Origin: Haplosporangium gracile
Lineage: Eukaryota > Mortierellomycota > Mortierellomycetes > Mortierellales > Mortierellaceae
NCBI GenBank assembly: GCA_015499985.1
Contig: JAAAUF010000772.1
Span: 1 to 20,155 of the forward strand
Reading direction: 5' to 3'
Length of the DNA: 20,155 nucleotides
Numbering within the stretch: position 1 is the first letter of the stretch; the number at the start of each line of letters is the position of its first letter. The notes under the pieces were generated by a model. It had not been told where the DNA came from, did not search any database, and saw only the letters and a list, made by a program, of their open reading frames with translations. Below are positions 10,539 to 20,155 of the stretch, one piece after another. Position numbers and translations under genes: made by a program.

Positions 10539-10696
10539 TGGTGCGAGGAGGAGTTGGTCGAGGGTTTTTGCCGCGGGTTGCATTTGTGACTGGGGGTCGT
10601 GATTTTGTGTATTATTGTTCTAAGCAGGGTACGAATTCATAAAAGAGTTGCTGTTTTGCTTAGAGGAGGTTTTTTTTTATGGCTTTGAGAAGATTC

Positions 10697-10702
10697 AATA
10701 AA
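10697..10702 (+). terminator. Candidate poly(A) signal after the F-box pseudogene
   Basis: AATAAA occurs about 160 bp past the TGA, followed by A-rich sequence. It is the last such signal before the promoter of the next plus-strand gene. Confidence 0.35.
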
Positions 10703-10739
10703 CGAAGTCAAAAAACAAAAAAAAAAGAAAGACAGGGCG

Positions 10740-10774
10740 AACGCGTCTCGTAATTAACTGCTCCGAGACGCGTT
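10740..10774. promoter_or_regulatory. Paired ACGCGT (MCB-like) sites in an inverted repeat
   Basis: Perfect 11-bp arms, AACGCGTCTCG (10740-10750) and CGAGACGCGTT (10764-10774), flank a 13-base spacer. Each arm contains ACGCGT, the core of the MluI cell-cycle box bound by MBF (Mbp1/Swi6 type) at G1/S genes in fungi. The pair lies about 240-270 bp upstream of the ATG at 11012, which suits a promoter element. There is no T-run after the hairpin that would make it a terminator. Confidence 0.5.
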
Positions 10775-11011
10775 TGAAATGCAACAAGTGACTGTTTTCT
10801 GTATTTTGATTTCGTTTTACTCCAAGGTTTGTCCCAAATTGGGCCTTTTGCCACCAGCGTGTCAAACGCTCCTTTCACGCCTCACACTAAGCTTACCGAC
10901 AGCCAACAACGACAACAACATTCGCTTGCACCCTTGACTGACGACGGACGGAACTCAGACAGGGCAGCAGGAGTCAGGAGTTCATTCGTGACCTTGTTAA
11001 CACTTACGACC

Positions 11012-14000
11012 ATGGACGCCCAAAACGATGACATCATCTCACAGGAGAATACTCCACCTTTCCCTGTTCTGAATGAAAACAAAGGCTACAACGCAACCCC
11101 AAGCAAGGAGACCGACTTTTTCACCGGAGCCCACCAACAGCCCAGCGCTACCAAAGATATTGTCCCCATCAACGAAGAGAACGCCTTTTCATTCCGTAAG
11201 AAGAAACCCCCATCCAAACCCGTCAGGTCATCACCTCGGCGTTCATGCCTGTTGACATCACCGCAAGCCGCAGGACGCAGCAGGAACAACCACCACAAAA
11301 ACAGCAGCAGCCCGATCCTGACCAGCCCATCAGTACGGCCTACGCGTGGCAAGTCTGCGGTGCAGGAGGAGCTCTCTCTGGAGTTGGTACGTTCGGTGAC
11401 ATTTGCGGCAGGAGCTTTGTCAAACGGATCGAGTCCCTTTTCGACACCCAAGAAGGGTAGTAGTAGTGGCTCGATGGCGTCGTCGTCGTCGTCATCACAG
11501 GAGGGCCCTTCATCGTCGCAGCGATGGGATACGATCTGGAAGTGCTCGTGGGTCGTTCCTGCGCTTGTTCCTGTTAGCAGCAACACAGTCATCAACACCA
11601 CAACAACGACTGCAGCAAAAAAGTCGACCACTGGATTCCCACAACGGAAATCGGCTACCTTGAGCACCCAGCAGACGGTCTTTGACGGGAAAGACGGGAT
11701 CAAGGTCCAGGGCTCTGTCACTGAGCTGTCAGGGATCGTCTTCGCGCTGCCTAGCGCCGTGAGTAATGTCGCCACTTCCTTGGCCGAGTTGTCGTTGCAG
11801 GATCAGGCTGTGGTCAGGAAAGAGAATGTCGAAATGCATTTGGTGGCTCGGATCAGGATCTGTACCTTCCCAGTTTTCCTGCTTGCCCCAGGATGTGCCG
11901 AACCCTGTCGCATGTGAGTTAGCACCAGGACATCCTTCAATTGCCTGAGGGTCTTACTTAGGGTATTTGTGGGTCTAATATCTTTCCGCACACTTCCCTA
12001 GTACATACTGACAAAGACTTTTTTTTTTTTTTTTTTGGCACTCTTACTAGCTTCACTTCTCCGGATTCACAGGCGTCATCGCAGTTCTTGACTGAAATGC
12101 TGAACGATGAGGATATTGTAAGTCATGTCATACTTGGATCTGTAGCATCAATTTCGACGTTATGTGTCTTTTAAACAAAAAATTGTTACCAACTCGCGCA
12201 TTTGTGATCCACACAATTAATTAGGTGTACATGAAGGAGCAGTCTGCGGCAGGAATTGAGATAGCGATGGGGTCAATTGGACTATTGTTGCGCGTGGCAC
12301 CAAAGCAAGGACAGGTCGGGAAGAAGAAGAGTGCTTTAGCCAGCAGCTTGAAACAGGAGATTAATCCGTTCATGATGCCAGTCGCCTTGGGATCTTCAAG
12401 CGATGAACCCAAGGCTGATTCTGGTAAAGGACATGTTGATGTCGTTGCATATGTCGTATATCTTGACACCTAGTATTACTGGTACTAAACGCTACTTATC
12501 GCTTCGGTCTGGTGTATCATAGAGTTTACAGGCGAAAAGACAGGATCGCAGAGGAAACTGTTTCAGGAGACGAGCATGTTTTTGGTCTACGGAGCACTGG
12601 TTAAGGAAAAACAGCCAACAGGTCGACACGCCGAACCCATTATCTCGTTCTTTGCTTACCCTCTTGTCGATCAAGCCAGCCTCATGGACCACATACTTCT
12701 CAACACGCGTTCGCTCGACAGGATGAAGCAGGAGACTGAGAAGGCGGATCTCGAACCAGAGCGCGTAGCGGAGGATTTTGTCAGTTATGATGACCCAGTG
12801 GTGGACAGTATCATGAACGGCTGTGATTCTGAGCAAGAGTCAGGATATTCGTCGGATCGGATTACTCGCAAAGACATGGATCTCGATGAAGGTACGCTAT
12901 TACTTTAAAGATGTCGCTTTTGAGTGTTCAAAAATTTGTTTCTTTATGCATAGACTACTTGGTATTTATAATTTTGTTTTATTTTGTATGGTTATTAGAT
13001 GATTCATTACATCAGGAGATGGAGTTACTTCAGGCAATCGAGAGGAACAAGTCATGGGCACCGTATGTTGTGACGTCCACAACACTTCCACCACCGCTCC
13101 CAGGTCCAAATTCTACAAGTACATCAGCAACCGCCTCCAAGGAAGCCAGGAAGGAGCGCAGTCTATCGAGGGCGCAGACGATGGACAATATTGGCTTGTC
13201 AAGGAAGGGTGATTCTAGTTGTTCAACATCAGTCACAGCCTTTTCACGACATCGCAGCATGGATGGACAGACATTTGGCAGTGGAGGAGGTCTGGCGTCG
13301 GCTGTGGTTGGCGCAACATCTGGTAGCGGTGCTGCGAAGAGACCTGTCAGGAAGGGCATCAGTCGGATCAAAAGTCCATCCCGCGCGCCTCAAAAACCTT
13401 TGGATGTCACGACTGAGGGTCTGAGGCGCAAGTTGCTAGGCCCAGGATCGATCAGGAAGACTTTGACCAGCAACGCTAACACCAATACCATCACTCACAA
13501 CAACGGAGGCGAAGCTGAAATCGGTACTGTGAGGAGAACATCATTCTCGAGTATGCATATAGGGATGAAGAGCCCTTCAAGACGAGCCGCTGCTTCGGGA
13601 AGTCGTGGGTCGAGCTCTCCAGCGATTGCAGACGATATACCGGATTTAATGACGATGATGAAGATGAAGAAGAAGCAGAACATCGAGAGGGCTGCTCTTG
13701 CTGCTGCTACTGCAGGAGACGAAGATGGTGACAACGGAGATGATCCGTTTTCGGCATCGTCACCGTTGCGGCTACGAGTGGCAAAGAACGTATCTGGACG
13801 TAGTGCTAGCAGGAGTGGTGGAAGTGGTTCTGCAGGACACTCGAATCCGTTCTTGGTGGCGCTGAAGAATATTCAGAGCGAAGAGCAACAGGATGTGGCA
13901 CCAACACAGGAGCAGGAGCAGCAGCAGCGTCACCAAGATGATGGTGAGATGTTTGAAGCTAAGTCAACAAAACCAGCAGCAACTTCAACGCAGGCATCTT

Positions 14001-14524
14001 CTAGTCATTCACGATCACAACCTGCACCTTTACCGGCTGCATCCTCTCTGGTCGGCGATGCATCTACTACTTCCACGTCGTCAAAGTCCATCGAATCCCG
14101 GAACCAAGCCGTAAGTCATAATCGTTTCCTCAGTTTACGTTTTGACTTGTATCGGCAGATACATTGTATACTAATAATATTTCGTGACGTTTCTAATGAT
14201 TGTAGACGATCAAAGGGCTCACAGCATCAGTGCTGTCAAAGAACAACATTGGAGCTGACCACGAGGAGTTTGAAGAGTGTGCTGATCACCTCTACCGAAC
14301 CGTTACCTTTGCTATGGTAAATTGTCTCTCATTTATCAATATGTTCAGCTATCGTATGTTTATGTTGTCTTTGTGTAGTTATTGCGTTGCAGACATTATT
14401 TAAATGGCTAATTTGTTGTCTTATATTGCAATCATGTGTCATTTAGCGCAAGGATATTACTACGAAGGTGTATCATCTCGAGGAACTGGAGCGGCTCATG
14501 GACAGGCATGCTTCGATGATGTAG
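11012..14524 (+). CDS. Seven-exon nuclear protein, Sld7-like C-terminal domain (candidate)
   Basis: Proposed exons are 11012-11913, 12051-12117, 12225-12423, 12532-12891, 12999-14110, 14206-14316 and 14447-14524. All introns are GT-AG, phases agree, and the protein is 942 aa. The start is the first ATG in frame (context GACCATGG). Residues 1-160 are disordered and basic/Ser-rich. Residues about 170-480 are more ordered, with DGIKVQGSVTELSGIVFALP, then FLTEMLNDEDIVYMKEQS and MFLVYGALVKEKQ. Residues 510-875 are Ser/Gln-rich and low in complexity. Residues 877-942 form a short helical end: NQATIKGLTASVL, then EEFEECADHLYRTVTFAMR, then LEELERLMDRH. That end resembles the C-terminal domain of Sld7, the partner of Sld3 in replication origin firing (MTBP in animals). 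Five full CDK-type sites ([ST]-P-x-[KR]) occur at Thr29, Ser74, Thr145, Ser635 and Ser701. Paired MCB sites upstream fit G1/S control. The family call is from memory of motif pattern and could be wrong; the gene structure is firmer. Confidence 0.75.
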
Positions 14525-14606
14525 ATAACTCTCTCAAGAAGTGAGCAAAACTTTATACCAGTAGTTCAGTAATGAACCATTGCTTTCAAGACTGTAGGAG
14601 AGATAC

Positions 14607-14612
14607 TTTATT
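14607..14612 (-). terminator. Poly(A) signal for the zinc-finger gene
   Basis: TTTATT on the plus strand is AATAAA on the minus strand, 281 bases past the zinc-finger stop codon. It lies inside the likely 3' UTR of the converging plus-strand gene. Confidence 0.4.
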
Positions 14613-14673
14613 TTGGAAAATAGGGACCTTTTTTTTTTATTTCCTCGGCAGGCAGAAAACGTCAAGCAAAAAA

Positions 14674-14679
14674 AATAAA
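14674..14679 (+). terminator. Poly(A) signal for the Sld7-like gene
   Basis: AATAAA within an A-rich run, 150 bp after the TAG at 14522-14524. It lies beyond the opposite gene's signal at 14607-14612, so the two transcripts would overlap tail to tail. Confidence 0.45.
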
Positions 14680-14892
14680 ATACGTGTCGTTTGTTGGGCA
14701 TGTGCGGAGGACGCGTCACATTGAGTAGGGCAGAAAATACAATTACAAAATGGGAGAAGTGGGTAGATACAAAGTGGGGTGTTTTTTTTGATAAGGAGGA
14801 AGAGGGAGCTATACAAGTAATGAAGTAGGTCGATATAGACCATGGAAAAGAACTGGGCGGTGACCGGCTGGTTAAGCTGGAGAGATCATCGC

Positions 14893-17612
14893 TTAGTAGT
14901 AGGCTTGGTAGATACCTTGGGTCGGGAACGCGTGCGAAGCGACACGGGCGTACTCGATGCCGTTCATTGACTGGTCTGCAGACGGGTCCGAGAAGCCCTG
15001 ATATCCATCCGCGTTTGGTGCACATCCTCCTCCTCCTCCTGCCATGTTAGGACTCTGTTGGTGGTGGTAGTGCTGCTGTTGATGGTGCTGCTGCGCATGG
15101 GAGTAACTATGACGCGAGGTGGGGTATCCCTGGTAGTCTTGGTAGTCCTGCTGCTGGTGAGGGGGGTATTGTTGGTATTGAGCCGAGGAAGGTGGTGAGC
15201 GCAACGCAGAGGAGGAAGATTGCTGGTGTTGAAGGTGATCCATTGCGAGTGCGCCCAAAGCCGCCAGACTGTCAGCCGCAGCGACAACGTTCGCAGAGAG
15301 AGGACCAGCACCAGCGCCAGGGCCCATGTGTCCGAGTGGGGTCATGGGCGACAGTGGCGAGGTTGGTGAAGTGGGCGATCCTTCGTGCGAGGGGGTCTGC
15401 AGAGGTGACGATAGTGCGTTGTTGTCTCCGGTGTTGTTGTATTGGTAGACAGTATGATGTCCCATATCGAAGTGAAGCTGTTGTGGGTGCGACGACTGCT
15501 GCTGCTGCTGTAGCTGTTGTACAGAAGGCTGGTACGCAAAGGAGAGTTGTGGTGTTTGTTGTGCTGTATAGGGATTAGTGCGATGTCCATGCGAAGAGTA
15601 GGGTGGTGAGAGGGGCGATGTTGTCGGAGAAATGGGCGACTGTGGGTGTTGTGCTCCTCCGTTGCGTTCATACTGCTGTTGATGGTTATGGTACTCCAAG
15701 GGCGCGGCCAAAGGCGAGGTAGGAGATCCCACAGAGTCCGAGCCTGACGAAGATGTCGACGACGCAGTGGGGACCATTCCATAGAAAGCAGCGGTGGTAC
15801 CATCATCTGCAACACCGGTAGAGATGGATGGTGGGTGGTCAGGGAAGGAGCTCGCGTAGATGGAAGAGTACTCTTGTGCCTCGGCCTTGACAGTTTGATG
15901 TTCCTTGCGGTGATGCTTGATTAGCGTCGTCTTTCTACAGAAGCTGTTTATAAATTTGGAGCGAGTAGATATAATTGAATTAATAAGTCAAAACCGTGGG
16001 GTTGGGGATATAATGCTTGGAGACATGTGTGCATTGTAAGGTTTGGGCGTGGAGTGGAGGGGAAAGGGTCTTTGTGGGGTGTAGGTTGAGCAAATTTTTT
16101 TGTGAGGAGTTGAAAGAATCCGCTCCGAGGGGTAAATGGGGTTCAAAAGCTACTCTCTTTGTCGGGGTTAACGTCGGTCATGATCGATGATGGCGATGAT
16201 GGTTGCGATAACTGAAATGCTGGCTTGGTTGTTGTTGTTGATGTTGTCGTTGATGTTGCTGCTCACGTTGTTGGTTGGCCATAAACGTAAACAGTCGAAA
16301 GGAAATCAAAAAAAGCAAGGGAAAAACACAGACACATCACTCGACCATCCAAAGAGGTACAGGGACAAAGATACCTCAACCTGTAATATCTACAAAAACA
16401 TACCTCTTGTTACAAAACAGTACAAGGCACTTGTAAGGCCGCTTGCCAGTATGGATACGCCGATGACGGGCCAACGAGCTACTATCACTGAATCGCTTCT
16501 GACAATCGGGTTGTTCACACATGTGAGGTCTTTCGCCCGAGTGTGTCCGCAGGTGAACCGTCAATGCCGACCGCTGGATGAACGATTTGTAACATCCAGG
16601 CTCTTCACACGCGAACGGTCTAGGTGTTTTTTTTTTTTGTTTTCAATTGACATAAACAATAAGGGAGGGGGATAAAGATGATAAGGGAGGTGGGGGTAAG
16701 GATAGCAGGAAAAGGAAAGGGGAATTTTTGGTTAGTAACGTTTTGGTTTATAGGTGACATGTGTGTGGGGCAATGGAGAGGGAAAGAGGGCAAAAGAGGA
16801 AGGCATGAAAAAAAAATGAGATGAGTAGATTGTCCCACCATACCTGCCTTCATCGGCCGATGAATACAAAGAGTGTGGGCAAAATGTGCATTAGACCATT
16901 ACGGTGCGAGGGAAAAAAGTGACGCCCAATTCAGTAAGAGTTCAAATATGGACAACGCAAACATACACTACAGAACGCTCAATGGTACGCGGGGAAGAGA
17001 GAGAGAAAGAGGCTAACGAGCGTGTGAAGGAGTGAGCGAGTGTAAACAAAAACCCCAAGGAGTTCAATTGGTTGGGCACCCGCAATTCATTTGGTGCAAA
17101 GCAAAATGAACAATTAGGGGAAGGGGCTAAACATTAACAACCAGCCAACCATACAACAAAAATAACAACGGAGGAAGACAAGGACAACTACAACAACCAA
17201 ATTTGAACCAACAAAACGCCTTTGTTTTTTGTTGTGTGTACTGTTTGAACTAGACACAAAACAGAGCAGTACCCGATATCGAGCCACATGCTCAAACGTT
17301 CAAGGTGAATGAAGGGAGGAAAGGCAAGATGTTTACAATGCCGATAAACAAAAAAAAAAAAGCAGCGCCGTTATCAAAGCAAGAACCATCATACGCGATA
17401 CAGCCGAAGGAAGAGACACAAGAAAAAGTCATAGGGTGCATGTTAATTGCGAAGATGTTATAAATTTACCTTTCGTTGGTATGGATGCGCCCATGGCGAG
17501 CGAGGTCGGAGCGTCGAGAGAACGCCTTGTGACAGTCGTCCCAGGCGCATTGGAAGGGTCGTGCGGCGAGTTCCTGTCGCTTTGCTGTATGAATTATCTC
17601 TCCAATATCCAT
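14893..17612 (-). CDS. C2H2 zinc-finger transcription factor, four fingers
   Basis: Proposed exons, in reading order, are 17612-17470, 16619-16404 and 15943-14893 (469 aa). Donors are GTAAAT and GTATGT, and splice phases agree. The ATG at 17612-17610 (context CAAACATGG) is preceded by an in-frame TAA 39 bases earlier, which fixes the start unless an upstream exon is spliced in. Fingers: residues 22-44 (C-x4-C-x12-H-x3-[15 protein letters not shown]), 52-74 ([14 protein letters not shown]), 82-104 ([14 protein letters not shown]) and 112-135 ([16 protein letters not shown]-x4-H), joined by TGEKP-like linkers TNERP, SGERP and TGKRP. Intron 2 cuts inside finger 4. Residues 136-469 are Gln/His/Ser/Pro-rich with many SP/TP sites, as in activation regions. 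It should bind DNA in the nucleus; targets are unknown. The finger set is a recognisable fungal type, but I cannot name the orthologue. Introns of 850 and 460 bp are far longer than those of its neighbours. Confidence 0.9.
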
Positions 17613-19500
17613 GTTTGTCTTTGTCGTATCGTATGGTGCTGGTAGTCTTTATTGATTGTGAAGAGAGAGAGAGAGAGAGAGAAGAGACGGAGAAGGTGAA
17701 GAGGGACGACGAGGGAGAGAAAGATGGTGTTGGATTAGATGCGTAGAAAAGAGAAAAAGAGTGCAAGGGCGAGAAGGGCGAGAAGAGTGAGAAAGAGAAG
17801 AGGTGAGGGAATGAGTGATGTTGGCGTCGGAGGAAGAAAGGGAGGTAATGAAGGTTAGTTTAGAGAGGGGAACAGAAGAGAAGAGAAGAGAAGGAAAGGG
17901 AACAAGAGACGGGCAAAGGGTAAGAGGAAAGATATATGTGCAAATAAGCGTGTCAAGATGACGAACAGCAAATTTGAACAATATGGAAAAAGGCAGGGGG
18001 TTAGAAATGAGTGAATGCGTGAATGAAATAGAGAATGAATGAACGAATGAATTCATTGAGAGCATTGCACTGCATTTAACTGGCATCAGTTGGCTGTCCG
18101 CCCGCCCGCCCGTCATTTTTTTATTCCACTCCCAATCCTGTTTCCTTGCACACTCGCACCCCCCATCGCCCGCGAACCCCCCTTGCTTTCCCATTTCTTT
18201 CAATGAACACGAACAACGAGCAAATGAACAACAACGACCTCTCTCTGGCCTGTCCTACGAGAGATAGCCAACCATCCCTCCCTCCCTCCCTCCTACCGCC
18301 GCTCGGATACTCCAAAAGAATAAAAAATGAATTCACATCAAGCTTACTCTGCATTGGCTGGCCTCCCGTCCTCTCTCATCCTCCGCCCTATGAGCTGGCA
18401 CCAGAAAGGCGTCCACCTGAGGAGAAAAAATGTGTAAAAAGTAAAGCACAGCATACCCACCACGCTCACTCCCTTCTACTCCCGCGCATTCGCTCAGTCG
18501 TTCATTCTCTACACCATGTTCTGGTGGACGGTGCTCAGACAACATAAAATAATAATAAATGGTTGGCTCAGATATAAAGGAACCCTCGGACCCCAGAGAG
18601 GATAACAAAAGAAAACTCAGCTCAGCTCAGCCCCGCTCAATATATCGTCCTTTGCACCGCGTGTCCCTCTTCTTCCTGCAAGAGCAGTAAGCACGGGCAC
18701 CCGGAGAGAGCCAAAAAGAAACAATGGTCCTAGGTATACGATTTATGCAGAAGATGCTGAATGGTGACGCCGCGTAAAATTTCGACTTTCTCTCTCTCTC
18801 TCTCTCCCTCTTTTTCGGCTGACAACCCTGAAACCCAGTTTTGGAGCCAAAAACAAAGCACGCACACACACACAGAATAATTCCCACAGTCAAAAAAAAA
18901 AAGATGGATTGCGCAGGCAGGGAATGAGAAGGAAAAAAGAAAAGCAAAAACAAAAACCGAGTTGAACAAGGAGGGGGGAGAAGAGAAGAGTCGAAAAAGA
19001 GGGGAAGAGATGATGAAGGTGGTACGGGATGAAAAATAGTAGTCGGGTAAGAGGGAGCAACAGGAGGAGGAAGGGAGAAGGAAGGGAGAAGGAGAGAGAA
19101 GTAAATGAAGAACGAAAGAAATAGAGGGACAAAGAAGAGGAAGATGAGCGTAGAAAAAGGCAAAGATGGAGAGAGAGAGAGAAAGAAAGAGAGAAACACC
19201 CCATTTACCTTTGTGGTTTGGGGAGTAAACAATACGAGGATGGAGAGTCGGTTGACGTGTTCGAGTGTTTGGAGTTTGGTGAGGGTGAAAGAAGGAGGAG
19301 TTGCTGTAAAAGAGAAGGAAGAGGAGTGATATGTTGGCCTGAGTAGAAGAAAATGACAAAAGAGAGAGAGAGAAAGAAGCAAAGAGGGAAAACGAGAGAA
19401 AGAAGCAAAGAGGGAAAACGAGAGAAAGATGAGGGCGCAAAGCGTGAAGAAAGAGAGGGAGAGAGAGAGAGGGACACACAGACAAAGGAAGACAATGTCT
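17613..19500 (-). promoter_or_regulatory. Pyrimidine-rich leader/promoter region of the zinc-finger gene
   Basis: No coding sequence is supported. On the minus strand the region is dominated by CT-rich tracts (for example 17662-17690, 17690-17900, 18781-18812, 18960-19200 and 19360-19480). Frames of up to 327 codons here encode only Phe/Leu/Ser/Pro low-complexity runs. A donor-like CAAAG/GTAAATGG on the minus strand at 19209/19208 and an acceptor-like CTACCAG just upstream of the ATG could bound a long 5' UTR intron; this is speculative. CCGCC-type repeats occur near 18099-18113 and CCCT repeats near 18276-18292. Confidence 0.45.
19368..19428 (+). repeat. Tandem 26-bp purine repeat
   Basis: Two copies (19368-19393 and 19394-19419) of a unit beginning GAGAGAAAGAAGC, plus a partial third copy. 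They lie within the wider purine-rich tract, so slippage is the likely origin. Confidence 0.75.
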
Positions 19501-20155
19501 TGCTTTTTAGGCTCGATTTTTTCACGGGAACCTTGTTTTTGTCGCTTATTGGGTGTTGTTTGCCTGGATTGCATGCATGTTCGGAAGAATAGAAAAAACA
19601 TGGTATTCATTTAAACAGACATACATCCAACAGTCAAAAACAGCCAACACCCAAGACGGAGGCAGAGTACCCTAGTCATTTATTCTGTCCCCTTTTTACA
19701 TACGGTGTCTAATACAACGAGAAAGGGTTGCTACATGTTCACTCAAGGGCGACCGAGAGGCCTCAAAAATAAAAAAAAAAAAGAAAATATCGATTCTATT
19801 TTTCATTCTGAAAATTTTGATGATAGTGAACCAAATGGGACGACCACTCTCTTCCACCACCCACTCTTGTATCTTCCTTACTCGCCCCTCGCCCCTCGAA
19901 CGAAAAAGAACGCTGGTGTTTGTTTGTTTTTTTTTCTTTTTGCTTAACACAAGGAGAGGAAAGGAAACATTTCCAACGCGTTTTATGAGTTAACTTATGA
20001 AAGTACAATATGGCTTAGTTAATTTGTGTAATCATTCGCACGAGACTTGCCAGGCGCTCATTCCCATACATGTCATGACCCAAATCAAGTCAAAAACCGT
20101 GATAACTTACTTAGAACTCAAAACCACTATAAAGTGGATAGCGCGAGTGTGTTGG
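19501..20155. other. Intergenic end of the window, no gene recognised
   Basis: Nothing coding is supported. A TTTATT near 19679 could be a minus-strand poly(A) signal for a gene lying to the right, beyond the window, but there is no open frame to support it. Confidence 0.4.
20124..20137 (+). promoter_or_regulatory. TATAAAG inside a small palindrome
   Basis: TATAAAG at 20128-20134 sits within CCACT-ATAA-AGTGG, a 5-bp inverted repeat. It could be the core promoter of a plus-strand gene starting past the window edge; nothing else supports this. Confidence 0.2.

Noticed and set aside
10740..10774. Inverted repeat as a terminator or mobile-element end
   Set aside because: No T-run follows, no target-site duplication is seen, and eukaryotic genes do not use such terminators; the paired ACGCGT reading fits better.
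10829..11011. Frame extension upstream of the Sld7-like start
   Set aside because: There is no ATG in it (it opens on TTG); composition looks like a leader, and the first in-frame ATG at 11012 has a good context.
11086..11775. 229-codon minus-strand frame opposite exon 1 of the Sld7-like gene
   Set aside because: It is a shadow of the Ser/Thr-rich coding strand, giving Asp/Val runs; no independent signals.
15192..15578. 128-codon plus-strand frame opposite the zinc-finger gene tail
   Set aside because: It is antisense to Gln/His-rich repeats, with no start context or domain.
18627..19610. Long minus-strand frame (327 codons) with membrane-like hydrophobic runs
   Set aside because: The residues are almost all Phe, Leu, Ser and Pro from CT-rich DNA; overlapping frames read the same way, and there is no domain or sensible start.

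Overview
The window looks like nuclear DNA of an early-diverging filamentous fungus. Introns are short (about 65-125 bp) with GTAAG/GTATG donors, and TATAAAA and AATAAA elements and F-box/leucine-rich-type genes are present. I would place it in Mucoromycota, most likely Mortierella-like, but that is inference from style. I see no rRNA, tRNA, CRISPR array or transposase.

The left part (1-10.6 kb) looks accessory and fast-changing. A broken carboxylesterase copy (1682-3784) lies head-to-tail with an intact four-exon paralogue (4642-7182). The intact protein is secreted. It carries a short four-cysteine C-type-lectin-like domain in front of a complete type-B carboxylesterase with a Ser/Glu/His triad. 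After it come weak gene fragments on both strands (7905-8727) and a decayed F-box gene (9070-10538).

The right part (10.7-17.6 kb) looks like conserved core. A seven-exon plus-strand gene (11012-14524, 942 aa) ends in a short helical domain that resembles the C-terminal domain of the replication-initiation factor Sld7. Its promoter holds two ACGCGT (MCB-type) sites inside a perfect 11-bp inverted repeat. Converging on it from the minus strand is a three-exon gene (17612-14893, 469 aa) for a transcription factor with four C2H2 zinc fingers and a long Gln/His/Ser/Pro-rich tail. Their poly(A) signals cross, so the two transcripts probably overlap at their 3' ends.

The remainder (17.6-20.1 kb) has no convincing coding sequence. 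It is strongly purine-rich on the plus strand (pyrimidine-rich in the sense of the zinc-finger gene) and probably holds that gene's leader and promoter.

The esterase, replication-like and zinc-finger genes do not form an obvious pathway. They read as independent eukaryotic genes, with a boundary near 10.6 kb between duplicated or decaying genes and stable ones. All exon boundaries were read by eye from splice signals, frame and homology between the two esterase copies.
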